64,000 nucleotides of DNA from Affinundibacterium baiyunense (GTDB lineage Bacteria > Pseudomonadota > Gammaproteobacteria > Burkholderiales > Burkholderiaceae_D). Each line of letters begins with the position of its first letter. Position 1 is the stretch's first letter. The translations under genes and the position numbers were made by a program. Location of the stretch: NCBI RefSeq assembly GCF_018139645.1, contig NZ_JAGSPM010000003.1, positions 402,253 to 466,252 of the forward strand, in the 5' to 3' direction. Below the pieces are notes generated by a model. It worked only from the letters and a program-made list of their open reading frames with translations, was not told where the DNA came from and searched no databases. Positions 57,549 to 64,000 of this stretch are shown here, in pieces.

Positions 57549-57968
57549 ATGGATAAACGTTACTTACGCAGCATTCGTCTCTTGGCAGAGTGCATGCAAT
57601 TATTTGAGAAATCCTCAGCCAAACGCGTCAAGGCTCTAGGTCTGACCGAATCTCAATTTGATATTATCGCCACCTTAGGTAATACCAAGGGAATGACTTG
57701 CAAAGAATTAGGCGAGAAAACTCTGATCACCAAAGGAACACTGACCGGCGTACTCGATCGCTTGGAAAGCAAAGGTTTGGTTCAGCGAGAGCGTGGCGAA
57801 GACCGACGTCAATTGTTTGTCAAATTGACACCCGCTGGTGACACGGAATTCAAAAGATCTTTCCCTGAAATTGTTAATCAAGGCAGAGTGATGTTTAGCG
57901 ATTACCAAAGCGCTGATTTTGATGCTTTGGAAGCGCAGTTAATCAAGCTCAAAAACACGCTTAGCTAA
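57549..57968 (+). CDS. MarR-family transcriptional regulator
   Basis: A 139-residue winged-helix regulator: TESQFDIIATLGNTKGMTCKELGEKTLITKGTLTGVLDRLESKGLVQRERGEDRRQLFVKLT covers the DNA-recognition helix and wing. It starts about 95 bp after the second YceI gene on the same strand and might regulate that operon. Ligand unknown. Confidence 0.9.
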   Translation: MDKRYLRSIRLLAECMQLFEKSSAKRVKALGLTESQFDIIATLGNTKGMTCKELGEKTLITKGTLTGVLDRLESKGLVQRERGEDRRQLFVKLTPAGDTEFKRSFPEIVNQGRVMFSDYQSADFDALEAQLIKLKNTLS

Positions 57969-58127
57969 TAGCAACACGTATTTAATCATCGCAAAAATTT
58001 CATCATCGGGCTTTTCAAGGACTGCTGACTTACGTCGTCAACACGCATCTGTAACCCCACCGAATAATCTAGCAAGATGCCAAGCCTCCTTCATTTTCAG
58101 CATACTGAGATTCAAATTCAAGAAAAC

Positions 58128-58156
58128 AAAAAAAGACGGGAAATCCCGTCTTTTTT
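58128..58156 (-). terminator. secA terminator
   Basis: A GC-rich stem (gacggg at 58135-58140 with cccgtc at 58145-58150) extended by A/T pairs, followed on minus by a T run. It lies 30 bp past the secA stop. Confidence 0.9.
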
Positions 58157-58185
58157 GTTTCACAATACAGCTAAAAAAATTCGTC

Positions 58186-60948
58186 TTAAACCAATTTTCC
58201 GTGGCATTGCTTATATTTCTTACCGCTGCCACATGGACAAGGATCATTGCGCCCAATCTTGAACCCATGATCAACCATCGGCACATTTTCATCTGCAGCG
58301 ACAGGTGCTGGTGCTAGCATTTCTTCGGGAGAAGCATTCGCATCAAATTCAGCATGTTGGTAATGTACATTCTCGATTTGAGACTGCGCCATTTGCTGCT
58401 CAGCTGCTTCAATTTCTTCACGAGATTGAATACGAACAGTTACAACAATACGCACCACTTCGTTTTTGATCATATCCAACATTTGACCAAACAATTCAAA
58501 CGCTTCGCGCTTATATTCTTGCTTAGGATTCTTTTGCGCGTAACCACGCAAGTGAATACCTTGACGCAAATGGTCCAAAGCAGCCAAATGTTCACGCCAG
58601 TGATTATCAATACTTTGCAACATCACGCTGCGCTCAAATCCAGCGAACGCGTCTTTACCAACCAATTCCAACTTAGCGTCATATTCCGCTTTTGCAGCCG
58701 CTACGACTTTTTCTAAGATATCCTCATCAGTCAAATTCTTTTCTGTTTCTAACAAGCTGACTAAATCAAGATTCAAAGACCATTCTGCCGCTAACACTGC
58801 CTGCAAGCCGGGTAAATCCCATTGCTCTTCAACTGTTTCAGCAGGAACATATTGACGTACCAAATCGTGGAACATGCCATCACGCAAGGACGCAATCATT
58901 TCTGACATATCATGCGCTTCCAGCAATTCATTACGTTGCTGGTAAATCACTTTACGTTGATCATTCGCTACATCATCGTATTCAAGCAATTGCTTACGAA
59001 TATCAAAGTTACGTGCCTCAACTTTACGCTGCGCGGATTCAATTGAACGACTTACGATACCAGCTTCAATCGGTTCACCTTCGGGCATTTTCAAACGATC
59101 CATAATCGCGCGAACGCGATCACCCGCGAAAATACGCAGCAAGGCATCGTCTAAAGAAAGATAGAAACGCGAAGAACCTGGATCGCCTTGGCGTCCAGAA
59201 CGGCCACGCAATTGATTATCAACACGGCGAGACTCATGGCGCTCTGTACCAACAATATGCAAACCACCAGCAGCAACCACTTGGTCATGCAATGATTGCC
59301 ATTCGTCGCGCAATTTTTGGGCTTGCTTTTGCTTTTCAGCGTCGGATAAGGTGTCGGACGCTTCAATCATTTGCACTTGTTTTGCGACATTACCACCCAA
59401 AACAATATCAGTACCGCGACCTGCCATATTGGTAGCAATTGTGATTGCTTTTGGACGACCTGCTTGCGCAATAATTTCTGCTTCACGCGCGTGCTGTTTT
59501 GCATTCAATACGTTATGTGGCAATTTGGCTTTATCCAAAATACCAGACAACAATTCAGAGTTTTCAATCGAGGTGGTACCGACTAATACAGGTTGACCAC
59601 GCTCATAGCAATCCTGAATATCCTTCAACATCGCGCCGTACTTTTCTTCGGCAGATTTGTAGACTTGATCTTGACGATCTTTACGCGCGGATGGGCGATT
59701 TGGTGGAATGACTACCGTTTCGAGATTATAAATTTCTTGGAATTCATAAGCTTCTGTATCCGCCGTACCAGTCATACCTGATAAACGCGCGTACATACGG
59801 AAATAATTTTGGAAGGTAATGGATGCCAAAGTTTGGTTTTCGTTTTGAATGCGAACACCCTCTTTCGCTTCGACCGCTTGATGCAAACCATCAGACCAGC
59901 GACGCCCCGTCATCATACGGCCAGTAAATTCATCAACGATCACGATCTCATCGTTCAAAACCACATAGTGTTGATCTTTGAAGTACAAAGCATGCGCACG
60001 CAGAGCTGCGTACAAGTGATGAACCAAAGAGATGTTCGACGCATCATACAAAGACGCACCTTCCGGCAACAAACCCATTTGCGTCAAAATACGCTCACAC
60101 TTATCGTGGCCAGCTTCAGTCAATAAAACTTGATGTGATTTTTCATCTTTGGTGTAGTCACCAGGAACTTCTACCACGCCTTTACCATCCGGAGTTTCCT
60201 CACCGATTTGTAAAGTCAACAGCTTCGGTACTTCATTAATTTTGTAGTAAAGCTCAGTATGATTTTCTGCTTGTCCAGAGATAATCAAAGGTGTACGTGC
60301 CTCATCAATCAGAATCGAGTCAACTTCATCGACCACAGCAAAATTTAATCCGCGTTGAACTCTATCCTTAGCTTCATACACCATGTTGTCGCGCAAGTAG
60401 TCAAAGCCATACTCATTATTTGTGCCATAAGTAATATCTGAGCCGTAAGCAACTTGCTTCGCATCGTGCTCCAGCTGCGACAAATTGACCCCAGTGCTTA
60501 AACCCAACCAACCGTAGAGTTGTCCCATTTGATCCGCATCGCGTTGCGCCAAATAGTCATTGACGGTAACGACATGCACACCCTTGCCTGACAAAGCATT
60601 AAGGTAAATCGGCAAAGTCGCCATCAAGGTCTTACCTTCACCTGTGCCCATTTCAGCAATTTTGCCAAAGTGCAAGGCCATACCACCAATCAATTGCACA
60701 TCAAAATGACGCATTTTCAAGACACGCTTACTTGCCTCACGACAAACAGCAAAGGCCTCTGGCAGCAATGAATCTAGCGTCGCGCCTTTTGCCAAACGCT
60801 CTTTAAATTCTGGAGTCTTCGCCTTGAGTTGATCATCTGACAAAGTTTCATACTTTGGCTCTAGTGCGTTAATTTCGCGCACAATTTTTTGGTATTGTTT
60901 CAAGAGCCTTTGATTACGGCTACCGAATATTTTGGTCAGGAATGACAT
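58186..60948 (-). CDS. secA: Preprotein translocase ATPase SecA
   Basis: Motor of the Sec pathway, 920 residues. DEAD-type motor motifs include [31 protein letters not shown] and [11 protein letters not shown], followed by [20 protein letters not shown]. The C-terminal zinc-binding, SecB-interacting tail is intact ([17 protein letters not shown]). The ATG at 60948 ([15 protein letters not shown]) matches the family N-terminus; the open frame extends 18 codons further without support. The order lpxC, DciA-like, M23, secA is typical of betaproteobacteria. Confidence 0.97.
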   Translation of the reverse strand: MSFLTKIFGSRNQRLLKQYQKIVREINALEPKYETLSDDQLKAKTPEFKERLAKGATLDSLLPEAFAVCREASKRVLKMRHFDVQLIGGMALHFGKIAEMGTGEGKTLMATLPIYLNALSGKGVHVVTVNDYLAQRDADQMGQLYGWLGLSTGVNLSQLEHDAKQVAYGSDITYGTNNEYGFDYLRDNMVYEAKDRVQRGLNFAVVDEVDSILIDEARTPLIISGQAENHTELYYKINEVPKLLTLQIGEETPDGKGVVEVPGDYTKDEKSHQVLLTEAGHDKCERILTQMGLLPEGASLYDASNISLVHHLYAALRAHALYFKDQHYVVLNDEIVIVDEFTGRMMTGRRWSDGLHQAVEAKEGVRIQNENQTLASITFQNYFRMYARLSGMTGTADTEAYEFQEIYNLETVVIPPNRPSARKDRQDQVYKSAEEKYGAMLKDIQDCYERGQPVLVGTTSIENSELLSGILDKAKLPHNVLNAKQHAREAEIIAQAGRPKAITIATNMAGRGTDIVLGGNVAKQVQMIEASDTLSDAEKQKQAQKLRDEWQSLHDQVVAAGGLHIVGTERHESRRVDNQLRGRSGRQGDPGSSRFYLSLDDALLRIFAGDRVRAIMDRLKMPEGEPIEAGIVSRSIESAQRKVEARNFDIRKQLLEYDDVANDQRKVIYQQRNELLEAHDMSEMIASLRDGMFHDLVRQYVPAETVEEQWDLPGLQAVLAAEWSLNLDLVSLLETEKNLTDEDILEKVVAAAKAEYDAKLELVGKDAFAGFERSVMLQSIDNHWREHLAALDHLRQGIHLRGYAQKNPKQEYKREAFELFGQMLDMIKNEVVRIVVTVRIQSREEIEAAEQQMAQSQIENVHYQHAEFDANASPEEMLAPAPVAADENVPMVDHGFKIGRNDPCPCGSGKKYKQCHGKLV

Positions 60949-61262
60949 GCTAGTAGTGAGTATGAAGGGTATAGGTTCTAAAACACTGCAATAAAATGCC
61001 AATGCAGCAGATATGATTAACTTTTAATTTTAACATGGCTCACCTAGCTTTCTAGAATTTCTGAGAGCAAGACAAGGAAGAACTTGTATGAGTTGGTGGC
61101 AAATCAGACAAATTCAAGACGGGATTTTGTCTTTGTGAAAAAAATGCTAGTGATTGGATAATAAAAAAGATAAGGAATATAAATGCGGAAGGTAGTTTTA
61201 GATAATTTAAACCATTTCAATTTCATGATTAATTACCAAATACCAAGTGACATGCAACGCAA
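60949..61262. other. Gene-free region upstream of secA
   Basis: 314 bp, AT-rich, between the M23 stop and the secA start. It should hold the secA promoter. I see no SecM-like leader peptide and no hairpin with a T run. Confidence 0.5.
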
Positions 61263-62234
61263 TTAAGGAGCGGTTGCAGCCAGCTTTGAGACATCTCCGC
61301 CATTACTACCAGCGTTGAGAAATTTATGCGGATTTTGCGGAACACCTTTAATTCTGACCTCAAAGTGCAAATGCGCACCTGTTGAACGTCCAGTTGAACC
61401 TATATTCGCGATGTGCTGTCCACGCTTTACGATATCGCCTACTTTGGCGAGCAATTTCGAAGCGTGGGCATAGCGTGTCAACATATCGCCGCCATGATCA
61501 ATCTCCAGCATATTGCCAAATTCGGGATGATATTCTGCGGAAACCACGACTCCACCAGCAGCAGCTACGATAGGTGTCCCAGTCGGCGCAGAGAAATCTA
61601 AGCCCTCATGAAACGCGGTACGTCCAGAAAATGGATCCAAGCGTCGACCAAATGTTGAGGCATTGTAACCAACATTCACAGGAACGATTGTTGGCAATAA
61701 TTTAGCCTGCAACTTGAAGCTCATCAACTTTGACTCAACCACATTTAAATAGTCGGAACGATAGTTGAGCTCTTTCGATAAACTATCCAGAGAAGCCTGA
61801 AAATCCTGTAAATTCAAATCAGATTTAGGCAGATCAGTAAGCACCTCCGCGCCCCCGCGTCCAGGTAACTCCTTAAAATTAAACTCTTCCGGCTTGACTC
61901 CCGCCAAACCTTGCACTCGCTCACCGAGCGCATCAAGACGAATCAGTTGTGCCTGCATCTCGCCAATTTTCACTGCCATTGCAGCTAGATTTTCTTTTAC
62001 ATATCGATCATTACCACCTAAAGAACCTGCGCTTGATACCAACATCGCTTGCGGTAAAATATTCTTTACCCAAGCCGACTCAGTATCCGCAAATCTGGAA
62101 AACAAGCCAATTAATGAAAAGGATGCTAGCAAGGCTAGCAATAAAAAAACCGCAAGAAAAACAAGTAGATGCGTGGATGACAAAGTAACTGACTTTGCCT
62201 GGGTCAATCGTGAATGCATGATAATGACTTGCAT
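61263..62234 (-). CDS. M23-family peptidase, membrane-anchored (murein hydrolase-like)
   Basis: A 323-residue protein with an N-terminal transmembrane helix (LLVFLAVFLLLALLASFSLIGLF), a coiled-coil-prone middle (SKELNYRSDYLNVVESKL), and a C-terminal LytM domain. Zinc-site motifs are FHEGLDFSAP (H-x3-D) and GAHLHFEVRI (HxH). The full set suggests an active endopeptidase, not a degenerate EnvC-like activator. GGAGGT eight bases before the ATG at 62234 sets the start. Confidence 0.9.
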   Translation of the reverse strand: MQVIIMHSRLTQAKSVTLSSTHLLVFLAVFLLLALLASFSLIGLFSRFADTESAWVKNILPQAMLVSSAGSLGGNDRYVKENLAAMAVKIGEMQAQLIRLDALGERVQGLAGVKPEEFNFKELPGRGGAEVLTDLPKSDLNLQDFQASLDSLSKELNYRSDYLNVVESKLMSFKLQAKLLPTIVPVNVGYNASTFGRRLDPFSGRTAFHEGLDFSAPTGTPIVAAAGGVVVSAEYHPEFGNMLEIDHGGDMLTRYAHASKLLAKVGDIVKRGQHIANIGSTGRSTGAHLHFEVRIKGVPQNPHKFLNAGSNGGDVSKLAATAP

Positions 62235-62284
62235 TAACTGTTACCTCCGTGATCAACAAGTTAAATTATGGTAATGTGCGAAAT

Positions 62285-62779
62285 ATGCAATCACCTCAAC
62301 CAACTTACCGATTAAATGTCAAACGTGGCAAAAAGATGGCTCAGACCAATGAGATAGCGTCATTTCTACGACATAACGACAAACTATCCCCACTTTTACC
62401 GACAGTTAAGCGAAATATTTCGCTACAAAAAGAATGCAAGGCAGCTTTGCCTGCGATTTTCGATTGTTGCGAGGTCTTAAACCTCAATGAGGATCAGTTG
62501 GTAATGTCTACGCCAAATGCTTCTATCGCGGCGAAATTAAAGCAACAATTACCAAAACTGCAAGCCCATTTGCAACAAGCAGGGTGGCAGATTAACGCAA
62601 TCAAGATTAAAGTACAAGTCAAACGCGCAATAGCCAAGCCCGAGCCAGTCAAGCAAGCCGTGTTAACACGTTCTGCATTAAGTGCTTTTGAAGAACTGAA
62701 AAATAATTTGGACGCAAGCCCACAGAATGCAGGCCTGCAAGCAGCACTAGCGCGCTTGCTTAGTCGAAATCAATGCTGA
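62285..62779 (+). CDS. DUF721/DciA-like protein
   Basis: About 164 residues, with the DUF721 core (LPAIFDCCEVLNLNEDQLVMSTPNASIAAKLKQQLPKL). DciA of this family loads DnaB helicase in bacteria lacking DnaC. The gene is divergent from the M23 gene and convergent with lpxC, the usual betaproteobacterial place. The start is uncertain: ATG at 62285 is chosen, with a GTG at 62249 and an ATG at 62336 as alternatives. Confidence 0.78.
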   Translation: MQSPQPTYRLNVKRGKKMAQTNEIASFLRHNDKLSPLLPTVKRNISLQKECKAALPAIFDCCEVLNLNEDQLVMSTPNASIAAKLKQQLPKLQAHLQQAGWQINAIKIKVQVKRAIAKPEPVKQAVLTRSALSAFEELKNNLDASPQNAGLQAALARLLSRNQC

Positions 62780-62849
62780 CTTGGCGCAATTAATGAAGCA
62801 AATCAAGCAAAAAATAAGCAAAACGCAGGAATGAATTAGTTCATAAAAG

Positions 62850-63785
62850 CTAATTCAACGCCCATTCACGCTCTTCTTGATGTGCATAGGTTTTGGGCGC
62901 AGATTTCTCGTCTTCGAAGGTGACAATTTCATAAGCGTCAGGCTGCGCTAACAAAACACGTAAAAGCTGATTGTTAAGGCCGTGACCTGATTTATGCGCA
63001 GTATAGCTTGCTAAAAAAGGATGCCCAATTAGATATAAATCACCAATCGCGTCGAGAATTTTATGACGCACAAATTCATCATCAAAGCGCAAACCATCCG
63101 CGTTCAGTATCCGATACTCATCCATCACAATCGCATTTTCGAGCGATCCACCGCGAGCTAAGCCTATTCCTCGCAGCATCTCCACATCTTGCATAAATCC
63201 AAATGTACGTGCGCGCGCGACATCTTTAACGTAAGAAACTTGTTCGAAGTCCACTTCAGCAGTTTGATTGGTACCATCGACTGCGGGATGATTAAATTCG
63301 ATAAAGAAATGCAATTTAAAACCATCATAAGGCTCCAAACGCGCCCACTTCTCTGATTTGCCGCTACCTTCACGAATTTCTACAGGCTTTAGCACGCGAA
63401 TGAATTTCTTCGGCGCTTCTTGCTCCTGCATTCCAGCTTGCTGCAGCAAATAGACAAACGACGAGGCAGAACCATCCATAATCGGAATCTCTTCTGCGCT
63501 GACATCGATGTAAATATTATCAATACCTAGGCCAGCACAAGCGGAGAGCAAATGCTCAACAGTAGAAACCTTAGCACCATCTTTTGTTAAAGTTGATGCC
63601 ATTTTCGTATCGCCAATGTTTAAAGCAGTCGCCGGAAAAACAACTGGTGGCACTAGATCCACGCGCGTAAAAATGATGCCCGTATTCACCGGAGCTGGAC
63701 GAAGTGTGAGCGTCACTTTGGTTCCGGAATGCACACCGACACCAATGGTTTTCACTTCTTTTTGTATTGTTCTTTGTTTTAGCAT
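62850..63785 (-). CDS. lpxC: UDP-3-O-acyl-N-acetylglucosamine deacetylase
   Basis: A 311-residue zinc amidase for the committed step of lipid A synthesis. Zinc ligands are His in STVEHLLSA and the His/Asp of [15 protein letters not shown]; the catalytic His is in KSGHGLNN. N-terminus [20 protein letters not shown] is typical. In other betaproteobacteria lpxC follows ftsZ; here the upstream side is an IS element within 95 bp. Confidence 0.96.
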   Translation of the reverse strand: MLKQRTIQKEVKTIGVGVHSGTKVTLTLRPAPVNTGIIFTRVDLVPPVVFPATALNIGDTKMASTLTKDGAKVSTVEHLLSACAGLGIDNIYIDVSAEEIPIMDGSASSFVYLLQQAGMQEQEAPKKFIRVLKPVEIREGSGKSEKWARLEPYDGFKLHFFIEFNHPAVDGTNQTAEVDFEQVSYVKDVARARTFGFMQDVEMLRGIGLARGGSLENAIVMDEYRILNADGLRFDDEFVRHKILDAIGDLYLIGHPFLASYTAHKSGHGLNNQLLRVLLAQPDAYEIVTFEDEKSAPKTYAHQEEREWALN

Positions 63786-63879
63786 GGTGAGATTATAAAT
63801 CGCAAAACCAATTCACGCAGAAAATTGAAAATAGGTGCTGAAATTTAATTGGCATAAAAAAAATGCGCATCACATGAAG

Positions 63880-64000
63880 TGACCCCAAATAGTTGGACAG
63901 TTTGTTAGTTATGCATAGGAGGGCTGATTTCTGTATTGAACAGGACTCAGCCCTTTTAGTTTTAGTTTGATTCGCTCATGATTATAGTAGTGAATGTATT
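63880..64000 (-). mobile_element. End of an IS3-family (IS150-like) insertion sequence
   Basis: A terminal repeat starting tgaccccaaatagttgg at 63880 matches the TGACCCC..TTGGACA ends of IS3-family elements. It is followed on the minus strand by the end of an OrfB transposase. The rest lies beyond the window, so target duplication and completeness cannot be judged. Confidence 0.85.
63909..64000 (-). CDS. IS3-family transposase OrfB, C-terminal fragment
   Basis: The last 30 codons of an OrfB/InsK-type DDE transposase: YIHYYNHERIKLKLKGLSP followed by VQYRNQPSYA and a stop. The pattern YYN-x-ERIKLKLKGLSPV is a hallmark of IS3-family OrfB C-termini. The catalytic DDE residues lie outside the window, so the state of the gene is unknown. 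Confidence 0.85.
   Translation of the reverse strand, partial: YIHYYNHERIKLKLKGLSPVQYRNQPSYA

Overview
The window looks like chromosome of a betaproteobacterium of the Burkholderiales, most like an Oxalobacteraceae/Undibacterium-type genome. The reasons are moderate GC, the macromolecular-synthesis block rpsU-yqeY-dnaG-rpoD with a long Lys/Ala-rich N-terminus on sigma70, the order lpxC-DUF721-M23 peptidase-secA, and the overall similarity of the housekeeping proteins to beta/gammaproteobacterial families. No rRNA, CRISPR array or prophage was seen. The only mobile DNA is the end of an IS3-family element at the right edge.

Layout. 1-6.05 kb: msbA (cut by the edge), an O-antigen-ligase-like protein and dnaE, all on minus. 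6.3-20.7 kb: an accessory island that I read as an undescribed-looking RiPP (lanthipeptide) cluster. In minus-strand transcription order it holds a pseudokinase-TPR protein, a nitrilase-superfamily protein, a precursor with nine 13-residue SxxCTxxC repeats, a terminator hairpin, an APH-type kinase, a HopA1-type protein, a LanC-type cyclase, a Ser/Thr kinase-TPR protein and a thioesterase. These are followed by an FHA-sigma54 activator (plus strand) and a divergent LodB/QhpG-like flavoprotein. Kinase + HopA1 lyase + LanC is the set expected for a split, class V-like lanthipeptide synthetase. A palindromic motif lies at both ends of the island.

21-24.7 kb: trhO, gluQ and rhlE. 24.9-36.8 kb: a second accessory island, apparently for cyanophycin or beta-aspartyl dipeptide/amino acid use. 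It has an N-succinylamino-acid-racemase-like enolase, a YfcC-type permease and a TonB receptor on minus, and divergently an exported cyanophycinase, an exported M20 hydrolase, an AstE/ASPA-type deacylase, a GlxA/AraC regulator and arginine N-succinyltransferase on plus. The plus genes are coupled by two ATGA overlaps.

36.9-64 kb: mostly core genes. They are tRNA-Ile(CAU), rpoD, dnaG, yqeY, rpsU, a YhiN flavoprotein, ybiB, an orphan receiver protein, a TPR protein, a YaeR-like VOC protein, ahpD-ahpC (followed by a 20-codon gene with a perfect ribosome binding site), psd, a TonB-like protein, a GST, purB, cytochrome b561 with two YceI proteins, marR, secA, an M23 peptidase, a DciA-like protein, lpxC and the IS3 fragment just upstream of lpxC.
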